Made by a program: the position numbers and the translations under genes. A DNA stretch of 64,000 bases, from positions 570,386 to 634,385 of the forward strand of contig VWYX01000400.1 in assembly GCA_013396525.1 (NCBI GenBank). The letters are read 5' to 3'. How positions within the stretch are numbered: position 1 is the stretch's first letter; the number at the start of each line of letters is the position of its first letter. The notes under the pieces are model-generated. The model made no database searches. It was not told where the DNA came from and saw only the letters and a program-made list of their open reading frames with translations. Below are positions 34,623-47,399 of this stretch, one piece after another. This DNA comes from Chaetorhynchus papuensis (Eukaryota; Chordata; Aves; Passeriformes; Rhipiduridae).

Positions 34623-36419
34623 CATGTTTCCTCTATCGCATACCTTCCTTTTTGATTTCATTGTATTTTATTGATGTATAAGTTAACATTGGGGGTGATC
34701 AGTACAGCACTTCTGAAATTGTGCTTTATACGTTAAGTATGTACCAAACAGAAGTTATAAGTTCCAAGAGTTCATGGTTTTAAAGACATGAACTCAAAAG
34801 AATGCTAGGGCATTTATTTTAAATTATAGGGCTTTCCATGAAAGTATATCAGGAAAGATTAGAGTTTATCTATTAGATATTTACATACAGTGTTGAAAAT
34901 AAAGGTTTTTCCTATATTCTGCAAATGTGCTTTATGACACTGTGTCTCTATTTCAGCAGCTGTTTATTTAGTTTTGAAAATGCACCTGTTTCAGATAATC
35001 TTCTATCACTGAAGATAGATCTGCAGTTATGACAACAGTTTTGGACACTCAGCATAATGAGCCATAACTGGTGAACTATGAAGGAGATTTTAAAATTTAT
35101 TTGATTTCAAGGCCTACTAAAAATGAACATTAATAGTAGATTCTCATTTAAGATCTGGTCCCTAATATCTACCAAGTTACAAAGTACTAGATTTCAAAAC
35201 TTTGACATTTATTAATTAAACAATTTTTGACCTAAGGTAGCATTTTGCTGTGATGAATGCTTTCTCATTGGAGAGAATTTTTTCAGCATGAAAGCAATCA
35301 GAACAATAAACCTCCCAAATAGCATCTAGAGTTGAGGAAGAATCAAGCACACTGTTCCTGAGGTAAGGAAAAGACTATGACTAATGATTGCAGTTGCTTA
35401 TTCACCTCATCAGTCAGCTTAGGACCTTATAGCTTTGATTGTTGCACTCAAAACAAGCCAGTATGCCAAGAAACATGACAGTAATAATTTTTGGTGCAAG
35501 ATAATGGTTAACATTGTTGTTATTGTCCTAAGACTGGAAAGGTTATTCTTGTTTAGCTTGGACTCTGCAGAGCAGCATTCTCATTCTTACTTGTTAGGGG
35601 ACACTGCACTTTTTGACTGCCTAAACTGTGCCTGCTTAACATCCTTTATCTCTATGCTGTTTGTACCACAACCTCGTTTAACACGTATCAACAAAATCTT
35701 CATGTTACAGGCTTTTTGACTCAATATCTTCACCATTCCTTTTATCAGAAATAGCCACTATTTCTGATAATTACTGTGGGAACCAATAATGATTTCTCAG
35801 CAGCTTTTGCCTTACTGGTGTGGGTGCTTATCAGTTTCATTACAGGTCACTTGCAACAATACTGAAACAATGTGATTCAACTGGTGAATTAAAAATAATA
35901 TTACAGGATATACAGGATAGGATGTTATATTCTGTTTTAGTTTAAAGGGCTAGGAAGAAAAGATACTAGCTTGGAAAGATACATGTAGTAGCTTGTGAAA
36001 TATGATATTTAAATCAATAAAATCTAAAACAATGCAGTGGCATGTACACCATTATATTTAATAAAAATGTTTTACGTATTTTTTGCCTAGATATAGTAAG
36101 CTTAAATGATATAAGAAAAAAGAGACTAGCCTTCTGAGACTTGGATTGCAATATATCTTGTTAAGAGTGTTCATCCACTACTTTTACGTATAAATTTTGA
36201 TGAGATGAAGAAGAAAACTTTCAATTATGACAGTGAAATATACTGAACTTTATGGACTTCACTGTCTTAGCGACTATTTAATTAAAAATTATATCAATAA
36301 GTATATAAAAATGAGATAAAATGAAAAAAATCCAGAGAGACGATACATATTAAAAACATGCCAGATTCTTTACTTCAAGGTAATCTTATTTTGCAAATCC
36401 ATTAAAAAAAAAAAATCAG
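34623..36419. other. Intergenic; perfect hairpin at 35742-35770
   Basis: AT-rich and featureless except for the inverted repeat annotated separately. Confidence 0.55.
35742..35770. repeat. Perfect 13-bp inverted repeat with 3-nt loop
   Basis: TTATCAGAAATAG, loop CCA, then CTATTTCTGATAA. The stem is perfect, with a mismatch immediately outside it. No surrounding element is recognised. Confidence 0.95.
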
Positions 36420-36612
36420 TAGGAAGTCAGACCTTGCAGAATTCAAGCCCGCCTCTGGTGGACCTGCCTTTCCCAATGACCTTCTGTGGCCCTTTAGAAG
36501 CCATAGATAGGCCCCTGATAGAACACAGTCCCAAGGTGCAAATGACTGCACACAGGTAAGAAACACAACAGCGCATCCCCTCACAGCAGGCTTTAATATG
36601 GCCAGCACAACA
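36420..36612. other. GC-richer unassigned block
   Basis: This block of about 190 bp stands out from its AT-rich flanks. On the minus strand it carries ATTAAAGCCTGCTGTGAGGG, which looks like an LTR polyadenylation and R-U5 junction. No LTR ends or promoter are visible, so the identity is only a suggestion. Confidence 0.3.
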
Positions 36613-38159
36613 AGTCTCCTCTATCCTCAGTCTTTTTTAAGACTGATGACTTCCATGCAACAAATGAAAAAAATATTGGAAGTCTGCAGTTTGGTAAGCA
36701 TTTCTGAAGGTGTGCTACACACATATATATGCTTTTTGGATGTCTGCATCTCTATGCAGATACAAATAAGATTTACCTACAATTCCTATGGCTATTTTTT
36801 GCAATTCATGAACAGTAATAATAACATCTATTATTACTGTTTTTTGAAAAGGTAAGAACTTCATTATGAAATGAAGATAAAATCCTAATTACAAGTATGT
36901 AATCATGAATTCTAACAATGATAGAAAGAGGTTTTTATATTTAAACACTAGATTTTCAAAATCATTAAGCATTTATTTCTAAAGTCATTAAATATTTACT
37001 TATCAAAAGTATTACTGTTTCATTTTTCCAGTTATTTTATAAAATTTGAAATATTTGAGAAAATAAAACCTAATTTTTATGTGATAGCCTGCTTATGTGC
37101 ATTTCCAGTTTACTGCAGATGCAAAGAAGACATATAGATTAGCCAACAAGTATCCTGAGACAGACGTAATATATATTTTAGGGAAAACAAACAAGTAACC
37201 AAGAAAACATAAATTTCCCATCAAAAAACCCCAAAACAAAACAAAAAACCCAACCCTAGAGAAGCAAGAGATTAAAAAAAAAAAAAATCAGGCAGATAAT
37301 AAATCCAGAAATAGAAACCGTCTTCTGTTTCGAAATCTTTACAAGATAACAAAGATAAACATATGGAAGGAAATTCATTGCAGATTGTATAAACATTTTA
37401 GAAATATCTTAAACAAACATTAATTACTTCATAGGGTCAAGAGCTTAGTAGACTTGAAATACCAAAATTAATGTCCAAAATATGAAAGCTTGTGAAATTT
37501 TAATTCACTGTTTTAGTATCCTGCTTCTGTATTAAAATGCAGTCTTTACGTACTTAATTGACTACATTTCTTCAGACAGATCCCAACACAATCAGAGCAC
37601 ATGAAAGGGTAGCATGGACATAAAAATGAACCATTCATTATTTTCTTTTTGTCACACTGATTAATGTTTAACATTATTTCATATAATTTTTCCAGTCCAA
37701 ATTGCCCATAGAAATTGCTCTAAAAAATTAATTGCAAATTTTACTCTGATTTTTTCGGTGTCTGTCATCACCCTGTGACTAGAATCTATTCACATATCTT
37801 AACCATACTCATGTATTGTCTTGCAATAGCACTATTCTCATTTTTACAGAACGTCAAATGAGCTGCAGAAAAATTTAGGTAGTGAGTTTCCACTCAATTT
37901 GGGTGAGATTTGATAGAAGATGAACATTATTTTTTCAGCACATTTGTGATTAATAGTGAATGCATCACCACTGTGGCTTTCAGCAATTTTAGCAGGGACT
38001 GGTAGAATTCAGACCTGAAAGACTCTTCCAGAAAGGAAAGATTATTATGCTAGGAAAAAATAAATTGAAAAATGTCTGGAGTGGCTTGCTGCATATCTGG
38101 GCAAAGGAAGAGAGAAGACAAATCAGTCAGGCAGCAAAATACTAGCCATGACAACCTGG
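36613..38159. other. Intergenic; A-rich low-complexity at 37215-37290
   Basis: Contains an AAAAC/AAAACC-rich low-complexity stretch and a poly(A) run at about 37273-37286. Otherwise nothing is seen. Confidence 0.55.
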
Positions 38160-38735
38160 GGACATACACAGCTTCTCTGGGCTACCTGTTCCAATGTTTG
38201 ACCATCCTTTCATTGAATTTTTTTTTTTTTTAATGTTTGAGTGATATGTTGTATATTTCAATGAATGCCCCTTGGTTCTTATCCTGTTGCAGGGCACCAC
38301 TGAGGCTGGCTCTGCCTTCTTTAAACTCTCCTTTAAACTCTCCCACTAACTATTCATGTATATTGATAAGACCTCCTGAACCTTCTCTTCCCCAGTGAGT
38401 TTCAGCTCACTCAGCCTCTTCTCAGGTGACAAATGCTCCGGTCCTTTATGATCCTAATGTCCTTTCATTGGATCTGCTCCAGTATGTCCATGTCTCCCTT
38501 GCACTGGGGAGCCCAGAGCTGGACCTGGTGCTCCAGATGTGTCTCACTAAGGCAGAAGGATCACCTCCCTCATCCTGCTGATAATGCTTCACCTTATGCA
38601 GCCCAGGACTCTGTTGGCCTTGTGTGTTTATGGGGCACTGCTGATAACTTATGTCCCAGGATCACCTCAAGAAAATATCTGACTTCTTTTCAATTCAGTT
38701 GCTCCCTTTGTAGCATGGACAAAATGTGGGTGTAT
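38160..38735 (-). mobile_element. CR1 LINE fragment
   Basis: Antisense CR1 on the plus strand: GGCTACCTGTTCCAATGTTT, GGTTCTTATCCTGTTGCAGG, CACTCAGCCTCTTCTCAGG, CTTTCATTGGATCTGCTCCA, GGAGCCCAGAGCTGGACC, CACCTCCCTCATCCTGCTG and CAGCCCAGGACTCTGTTGGC. It contains a poly(T) insertion near 38219 and a local 14-bp duplication near 38325-38340. The frame is broken. Confidence 0.9.
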
Positions 38736-39842
38736 GGTTCTCAACCTCATTCGTCTTTGCTTCAAAAAACGGATCTGGTGTCTCACTGGATTCCCCATTT
38801 CCTCCAATCCCCATGGATGTTAAAATATGAATGACTTATAGCATATTGAATTCTGCAGCAATTTTTCAATGTTGTAAGTGGATTTTGAACATGTTAGAAA
38901 TTGTCCTGAATTTTAACAACATAGCATTGCTAGATAACAATGTGTGTCATTCATGTACATAATCACATACTGACATAATTAGCTCCTAATAGATAATTGT
39001 GTTCTGAGTGGTGTTTATGGAGACTGCTTACACATATACATTTATCATTTAATTGAATTTTCAGATAAAAGAAAAGAACAACTATAAAAAAAAATCTGGC
39101 ATCAATAATGCTTTAATCTGAATAAATTATTTATTTTTAATACAGTGTCGGTCTATACATGGGGCCATAATATTTCTGCTTAACAAGTAAAACTTTAATA
39201 TTCTTACTTCCATCTGTCAAAGTTGAGATGAATTTTCCCTGCCAAAAGGCATTTTCTGCCTTTTGGGACTTTAGTATTTGTGAAGATCTGATTTATATTA
39301 GAGAAACTTTGAAGTTGCACAGCTGAAATGATTTTTTTCTTTCAGTGTATGACTCTCAAAGTATCTCCTTCAAACAGACCTGAGGCATGGGTGTGGGTGT
39401 ATTCCTCTGAGGTGAGAGATTTCTTTTCCAGCTGCTATGTCTGAAAGCTTTGATGCATTATCTATTGGGAAATCCTGAGACTAATCAAAATGCATTCTGG
39501 GATGATGATTTTTTGGTGTGTGTTTGATTAATAGGAGTTTGAATAACTTTAATAATGACAGAAAAGTGGTATTTCTGGAAATATAATTAAGAAATTTTTA
39601 CTCAGGTAATCATTAAAATTTTCAAGATTCTTCAAAAAGATTTTTTAATTCTTATAATGCTGTGAAGAAGAGGAAAAACAATAACATCTGAAAATCCATC
39701 AAAATGTCTTTTTCTTAATAAATACTAGCCACAAAACTGCAGGAACAAAAAAAAGAGAAAATTGTATGCAACCATTTACATGTAATTCTGCATGTAAATC
39801 AGCATGGATAGTTCATTTCCAGCATGAGTGAGAGAACAAATG
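38736..39842. other. Intergenic; hairpin at 39242-39266
   Basis: AT-rich with no gene. It holds the perfect 10-bp inverted repeat CCAAAAGGCA / TGCCTTTTGG around the loop TTTTC. Confidence 0.55.
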
Positions 39843-40145
39843 ATTATGGAAACATGGAACCACAAAATGGCTTGGTTTGGAAGGGACCTTAAAGATCATC
39901 TTAGTTCTAACCCCTCTGCCATGGGCAGGGACATCTTTCACTAAATTGAGTTGCTCAAAGCCTCATCCAACTTGATCTCTAAATGCTGCCAGGGATGGGG
40001 CATCCACACCTTAGCTGAGGGAACTCTTCCAGTGACTCACCACCCTTATAATAGGTTCTTACTTATGTCCAATATAAGTAGCTTTTAATTTAAAACATTG
40101 TCTCTTGTCCTGTCGCTACAAGTCCTGGTGAAAAGTAACACCAGA
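39843..40145 (-). mobile_element. CR1 LINE 3'-end fragment
   Basis: It starts at the CR1 3' terminus in antisense (GGAACCACAAAATGGCTTGG, then GAAGGGACCTTAAAGATCAT), followed by CTCTGCCATGGGCAGGGACA, GCTCAAAGCCTCATCCAAC, GGATGGGGCATCCACACC and TCTTGTCCTGTCGCTACAAG. It is well preserved and a typical short 5'-truncated copy. Confidence 0.93.
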
Positions 40146-40437
40146 ATTTTATAGACAACAACCTTGTTTACCCTGCACCTTTTTTGAGAGACCAGCACTG
40201 TTGCAGTACAATATGACAGCCAATATTATTTATTTACTCTCCTTGTGTTGTGTTGTACTCCCTAAAGGAAAGAATGAGAAGGTCAGGTGGAACTCCTGTC
40301 TGTCCAGAGGAACCTGATGAACTTCTGTAGCTATTTCAGCATGCTTTGGGAAAAGGTGCTTCCTGGGGCAGTGAAAGGAGAAATGGTGATAGTTTAGCAT
40401 AGAACAAAGAGTTTGCCCCTCATGCACAGACCAAGAC
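40146..40437. other. Unassigned spacer before gap
   Basis: Nothing recognised in this short block bounded by the assembly gap. Confidence 0.5.
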
Positions 40438-41187
40438 NNNNNNNNNNNNNNNNNNNNNNNNNNNNNNNNNNNNNNNNNNNNNNNNNNNNNNNNNNNNNNN
40501 NNNNNNNNNNNNNNNNNNNNNNNNNNNNNNNNNNNNNNNNNNNNNNNNNNNNNNNNNNNNNNNNNNNNNNNNNNNNNNNNNNNNNNNNNNNNNNNNNNNN
40601 NNNNNNNNNNNNNNNNNNNNNNNNNNNNNNNNNNNNNNNNNNNNNNNNNNNNNNNNNNNNNNNNNNNNNNNNNNNNNNNNNNNNNNNNNNNNNNNNNNNN
40701 NNNNNNNNNNNNNNNNNNNNNNNNNNNNNNNNNNNNNNNNNNNNNNNNNNNNNNNNNNNNNNNNNNNNNNNNNNNNNNNNNNNNNNNNNNNNNNNNNNNN
40801 NNNNNNNNNNNNNNNNNNNNNNNNNNNNNNNNNNNNNNNNNNNNNNNNNNNNNNNNNNNNNNNNNNNNNNNNNNNNNNNNNNNNNNNNNNNNNNNNNNNN
40901 NNNNNNNNNNNNNNNNNNNNNNNNNNNNNNNNNNNNNNNNNNNNNNNNNNNNNNNNNNNNNNNNNNNNNNNNNNNNNNNNNNNNNNNNNNNNNNNNNNNN
41001 NNNNNNNNNNNNNNNNNNNNNNNNNNNNNNNNNNNNNNNNNNNNNNNNNNNNNNNNNNNNNNNNNNNNNNNNNNNNNNNNNNNNNNNNNNNNNNNNNNNN
41101 NNNNNNNNNNNNNNNNNNNNNNNNNNNNNNNNNNNNNNNNNNNNNNNNNNNNNNNNNNNNNNNNNNNNNNNNNNNNNNNNNNNNNNN
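40438..41187. other. Assembly gap, 750 N
   Basis: Continuous run of 750 unknown bases. The apparent long ORFs crossing it are artefacts of N translation. The flanks show no shared sequence, so the gap is genuine missing sequence of estimated or unknown size. Confidence 0.99.
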
Positions 41188-44100
41188 GCCCAGAAAAAGC
41201 TCTGCTTATCTGTAGTTTGGCCAACCATCTAAATGGAGTCTATCGTGGATTTCAGACTTATACAGCAGGAAAAAAATACAACCTAAATTTCAGTTATCTG
41301 AGATTAATAGGCAGAAGAAGAGGTCACTCAGGATAAAAAGCAAAAATCTGTGACCTGCTGTAAGGTCAGATGAGATGACAAAATTCTGCTGGCAGTGGAA
41401 ATGTCTGGATAACCTTTCATAAATTTGCAGTATATTTTGCTTGGAATAAAGATAAAGGTTTGTTCAGAGCACTTCATGCGTCATTTTACTGCAAAAGAGA
41501 AAAGGCACCCAGAATAAAAGTTCATGAGGCAGTATTGTCAGACATAGTAGTAAAATCCTCTGCAGGAGTATTAATCCATCCCAGAAGTCATATGTTCTTG
41601 TCAAAGTACAATTATAATGTTTAATCCTTCTTTTGTCTCCTCAGTGAATGTCACTCCTGTGGAAATATATGTCCAGCAATGTCAAAGTCATCACAGTAGT
41701 CTGTGTAGGGAACATTTATCTTTTTGGATGTTCAGTGAACTGCAGCAGTATTAAATCCACATTTATATGTAGGGCTATGCCCAGGATGATCTGGAACTCG
41801 TGGGGACTGTATTCAATTTTTACTCCTTATTAACAGAGAATGTGCTTCTCTACAGAGATAAAGGTTCTGAAGGACAAAAGTAATAAAATGTAAATTTAAG
41901 AAAATTTATGTGGCAGCAAATGAAGGGAGATGAGGACAGAGCTGCAAGCCTTCCTTCGACTGAGGTTACACTGGTTTCACTATGTTTTACTTTGAAAATA
42001 TATTCTATTTGTGAACTATTCTCCTAGGGAGTTCTTTCTGAGAATTTACTAAAAATAATACATAGAGAAGGGACAGAAAAAAATTACTAAATGAACAAAA
42101 TCTTAACTGAAGATCAAGTATTCATGTTGAAAGGTATATTACTCTGGCAATTGCTTTATTTCAATGCAACTTTTGAAAGACGTGTGACACTCTTGAGTGT
42201 AAGTACCACAATTTACTTTTCTCTGTCATAGAGAATTATGGTATTCGTATCTGACATTAGCAAATTTTCCATTTTTTGTGAGTACTGTTGTTGAGTTCTT
42301 TAATCTTAAGACAATATGTGATACAGATGCAACGTCTTATCTCAAGATGTTAGAGAAGAAAAAAAACAACAAACAAGTCCCCCAAATTATCACAAATTTT
42401 ATTTGTCTTATTTGTTGTAAGTTCAGAAACTCTGAAATTTGCACAGCAGTTGTCAAGTTAAACAAACTATTGTATGTTATGTATATGTGAACCCAAAAGA
42501 GTGTGTGTCATTATGAAAATATTGCCAGGCGTTAAGTACCTGCTGAACAAGGTATTTTAGTTATATTATATATTTGAATTAAAGGGCTTCCAAGATAATT
42601 CAAATTAATATAGCACTGGTGGTTTTTTTCATAGTAGATGTTAATCCATCACTTTAATCCATCTTTATATGAAGCCTTGTGTCATAGAATTTGCTATTTT
42701 CCCAGAAAAGCACGAATTGGTGCTTATGGATGGTGACAGAATATCTTCCAATAAATTGTGTTCATTTGGTGAACATGATGAAATTAGTGTAAGAAATAAA
42801 CACAGTCCGTCCTTTTTAAAATACTTACGACTTTCTGTTGCTAGATCTTATAAGTTGCCTATTCGGTGTCACGGCAAATCAATCAGGACAGTTTTACCTC
42901 CATGCTTATCACGTGGAGTATGTCAGTGCATGGTCTCCCCCAAAAGTGACATAAGTAGTCATGTGAGACTACCTTGGAAGTACAGCTACAACTGTATAAG
43001 TTTCAGCCAGCAACTTGGAACGAGTATCATCCATATTCTTATTAGTATATCTTTATAAAGAGTAGTTCTATTCAAAACAAACAAACAAACATCTATAAAA
43101 ACTGCATTTAAATATTTTCTAAACCTATAAAACAGAAGTGGGTCTCATTTCACCAAGATTTAGGTATGGAAAAACATTAATGAAATCTGAAATATTTGGT
43201 ATTGACTGAAAGTATAGGTAAATCTAAGCAAGCTTTTTTTCTTACATACCCCTGCATTCCTCTTAGAAACTGATTTATATGATCTGCATTTGAATTGTCT
43301 TATTTTATCTTTACATTTTGCTCTTAAGTGTTGTTTCAGTGATGTTAGCAAACTAATAATAAATCCAAATAATATTTGTTCATATTTGTTCTGACCTTTT
43401 AGGCTTTTCAGAGAGTGGTCATCTGACCAATATTTCAATCTCCTACTGAAGACATATCCAGGAGAGGCTCCTGTATTACATTGCACAAAATTTTCAGGGT
43501 TCTGCTCTTTTGAGCCTCTATGATATTACAGCAATGAGAAGAATGCCTGACACTACTCCGGTACCATTATAGAAGTTTTGTGTCTGCTTTTCAGACAACT
43601 CCACATAAAAACTTTCTCATTTCTCTGTTAAGGATGAGTAGCCATGCTTTCAATCCTCTCCTGCTGATTGTCATCTTAATTCTCCAAGTGAAAACTTAAA
43701 CTGCAGTAACCATAGTCCAAACTGTAATTTCAAAGAGGGCCAAAGATATCAGATTGAAAAATATCAGTTTCCAATCTGTCTTCTTCTTTGAGTAAAACAG
43801 AGTATCATGATTCTTCAGAATCTATGTGGATCTCATGCATCTGCATCTTTTAGGTTTTTGCTTGCAAATCCTAGACATAATAATTTCCTTCTTTTTCTTC
43901 CTAATGGGATTCAGTTTTGTTACTTGAATGACTGTCTCTACCAATGCAGATTTTCACCATAGTGGAGTCTGACTTTTTATGTCTGTCTTGCAGCAAGAAA
44001 AACGAACATTTTTTATCCATTCTGTAACAGAGAAATACAAGAAAATGTTCCCGTTATGGAAATGTAATAATACTACATTCTAGTTTTGTTTTTAAGGTAT

Positions 44101-45512
44101 ATGTCTACTATTTTAAATACCCCATTCTCATATAATACACTTTGTTGCTATGGAAAATTTTTCATCATGAACATTTGCCCTCCAAGTGGAGCAGATGAGA
44201 TATTCATTACTTGGAAGAGGAAGAAATATCAAGGAACACTGGGTATAAATCATAGAAGAATGAGTTTGCAAATCACTGCACAGAAATTTCCAGTTGTCAT
44301 TATCTTACTGTATGAGCATTTCTAGAGACTAATGTTATGACTGTCAGTTTTCATTACTGTAAATGACTAAAATCAGTAGCAGCTCTGAGTCAAGAGGTCT
44401 GCTGTCAAATTTAACAAATTTAATTATAGAGATTGCCACTATATTGTTTTTGAATTTGATCCTTAGGATAAAAGTTGACATTTATGCAATATCCATCTCA
44501 CTAAAGTTTAGTTGTCTGCATCACACCTGTGTTTCTGAGCTATTTAATTAGACTCCCCTTATGAACAGTAAAGAGAAAAACTCTAGTATTATTCCTCTTT
44601 CCCTATCTAAATTAGTTCACCTTATGCAAAAAATCACCCTCAGTCAGCCTTGAGACATGGCTAGATCCTATGAAATATTCTTATTACTTCTTCCTTTTCA
44701 GCCTAAGAAAGTAGTTTGCTTTGAAGAATAGCTTCCCTCCATGCTTTAACATTAATGAACTAAAATATGGCTGAAGAGAGTTAAAGTGAAACACTGTAGA
44801 ATGGAATAGGGAAAGAAAGGAGGGTTACTGTGGAACACGGAGTTTCAGAGGAGAATATAAGTACAAAGAATTTGAATAGAGTAACTTTTCCTTCAGTGGT
44901 AAGGAGGGACTGAAGAAATGGAATACTGAAGAACTAGGAGAGGAAAGGACAGACATCGTAAAGACAAGACTGAGAAGGACTGTGAAAAGGAGTGATCTGC
45001 TGAGGGGTGTTTGAGGAGTGGAAAGAAAAATAGTCATTGAATAAAATAATTTAATTTAGTTTTTTGGTATACTAATTTTTCTTTTTTTTCAGTAAGACTT
45101 TCACCATGGAATTTTATAAATGGTAAGCATGCATACTAATGAAAATTTAATTTACATTTTAAGTATGTACTTTATTATATTTATTCCTAAACTTTCTTCT
45201 TTTGGTCTATTAAAAAAAAAAAGTGCCCCATGGCTGACATGTCTAAAAGGTTAAAAAAAAAAATTATTTATTATATATTTTAAATAACCACATTTCCTGA
45301 TAGCTCACTATCACTCCTTCTTTAACAGAAAGTTGCAAGGAAAACTTAGATAGACTTAAGAAAACACAGTGCAGAAAGGATTTTGGTTTTCTTAGATTTC
45401 TTATGCTTTCCACAATTTGTAGTAACTGTTCTAATGCTAAGATGTCTGTTTTATGCACCACACCCATTCTCTGACCAAAAATGTGAGACATGTGACTTTT
45501 TCTCTATTCTGG
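41188..45512. other. Intergenic, AT-rich; purine-rich stretch at 44810-45030
   Basis: No transposon, RNA or exon recognised. A 129-codon plus ORF at 42669-43058 has no domain and no splice context. The plus strand at 44810-45030 is biased to purines (GGAAAGAAAGGAGG and similar). Confidence 0.45.
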
Positions 45513-45905
45513 TGATGCCTGAGATGGCCACCGAAAAACAGAGACTAGACAAGAGTAAGGGAATAAAGGTAGGTATTTATTTGAAGGGCCTTCAAAGGTA
45601 CACCCTGGACAGGCCAAAGGCTACACCCAAGATGGGCCCTGGGTCATGAGTTCTTCACACTTTTATAAATTTGGTTCATTTGCATATCAGGGTTAATTAT
45701 CCAATTATAACTTCAGTTCATGATGTAATTACCCCAAGTTTGCCCCCCTTTCAGAGGCTTTAATTTACACATTTTGGGGTCTGGTGTCCTTGAGGTGGAA
45801 ACCTAAAGAGGTCTGTTATGTCTAACCAGCACAAGAGAGCAGCAGCTAACAGGCCACAAGAAACTTCAGAGTTACACAGTAGGCAGTACAGGATTTAAAA
45901 AATAT
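45513..45905 (-). mobile_element. Solo LTR of an endogenous retrovirus
   Basis: Read on the minus strand the order is promoter then polyA: a TATA box in TTTATAAAAGTGTG (about 45655-45672), then AAATAAATACC about 80 nt downstream (about 45575-45585), then a U5-like segment running to TGGCCATCTCAGGCATCA at 45513. Plus-strand phrases GGTATTTATTTGAAGGGCCT, CATTTGCATATCAGGGTTAA and ACTTTTATAAATTTGGTTC match an avian LTR family I recall. The start of U3 (near 45905) is uncertain, and no internal retroviral sequence is adjacent. Confidence 0.7.
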
Positions 45906-47399
45906 AAAATTTAAAACCTAAGGCATCACTAGTAGCACCAGATATATCCCTGTCTGACATCTTATTATTCATTTTAAGAAACTGGTCTTGAAGTTTTAAA
46001 AATACAAGCTCATCTATATGTCCTTATAAGTTTTTATGCAAGCATATTTATTGAAGAGATTATGATCAAACTTATCACATCCAGCTCATTTTCATGCACA
46101 GAATAAGTAGTGAGATTGTCTTACTCAATTCACATTTTTCTTGTCTTAGTTCAAGGCAACTGACTGAAATGAGATGAAAATACCATATATTGCGTATTTC
46201 ATGCATCAGAAGCCTGTTCAATATTCATTATTAACTTTGGTAGCAAAGGTTGTCATACCACAATATTTGTCTTGTATTAGGGTTTATAGGCCTTTAGCCA
46301 TTTATCTTACATTATTGGCATATTGTTAATAATTTCTGCTAAAATTTAACAAAATTCTTTCTACTTTTTGATACAATGGTTTATGAAAGCATTGTGACCA
46401 CTACAGTGTTCTGTCATTTGAAATCAACATGCACTTGGCCTGCTACTGAAAATTTATTTTTTCCTTTGTAATGGTAATTGTTATTGCAAGGATTGATGCC
46501 ATTAAATTGACACATAAGTTTTACCACATTTCTGAATGTAAAGCTTAAAAGTGAAAGATGATGTACTTGAAGATATGCAACATTTTCAAATGTTTTTCAT
46601 ACCAACTTGAACCAAGCATTATCCTCGTAGTGCTACTGGAGAATTTCACACAACTGGAAAGGAAAAACAGTAACATGGACACAAATACTCTATTATATGA
46701 CTTCACAATTTACTCCATGTTGAGTAAATCTCAGGAAATTAATATACAAATCACCTTTTCCTCTAATTTTTGTTGACATTTCTTAGGTAAGTCATAGGTC
46801 ATATGAAGGAGCATCCATTAGTCTTGGCATTTGTCAGCCCTTTGTGGCAGAAAGAGAAAATAATATTTTCTTAAAAGACTTTGCAATGGCCTAGTAAAGC
46901 ATAAGTGAAAAGCAGTTATGTAATATAACCACTCTTGATCAAAGTGAAGTGAAATATTTTATTAAAGATATTGCACTGGCTCCTCAATGGAAATATTTTC
47001 CACCCACCAAAACCAACTCAAGATTTTAAACTGTTGAAAAAAAAAGGAGATATATGTGTAAAGTAAAAGAAATCTTCACTTGGTAAAAAATGTGATGATA
47101 CAAAGAAAACAGAAGAGACAAATATAAATCCTTAATGAAAATGGCCAGAAGAAAATTTGAGAAAATACTTCCTGAAGCTTTGTTAACAGAAACCAATTGA
47201 AACTTCTCAGATTCAGAAGAATGATAAAACAATTTACCCTGTGCACAGATGATCATGACATAAAGGAACATGCAAGAAGTGTGAAAAAACTCCAAAATTG
47301 TAGAAAATTGAACTATTTCAGTAGTGTATATTTCTTATGGAGCAGTTCTGGAAATTTGCCACATTGAATTTTTCTTTTACTGAGATAGACCTTTCATTA
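45906..47399. other. Intergenic; may include more old LINE
   Basis: AT-rich. The 47030-47399 part may extend the old CR1 that follows, but the similarity is not clear. Confidence 0.45.

Noticed and set aside
40230..41336. Long ORFs of 276-332 codons on both strands
   Set aside because: They span the 750-N gap and are translations of unknown bases.
42669..43058. 129-codon plus-strand ORF
   Set aside because: No domain, no signal of splice sites or promoter, and low-complexity-free but unremarkable composition; ORFs of this size occur by chance in 64 kb.
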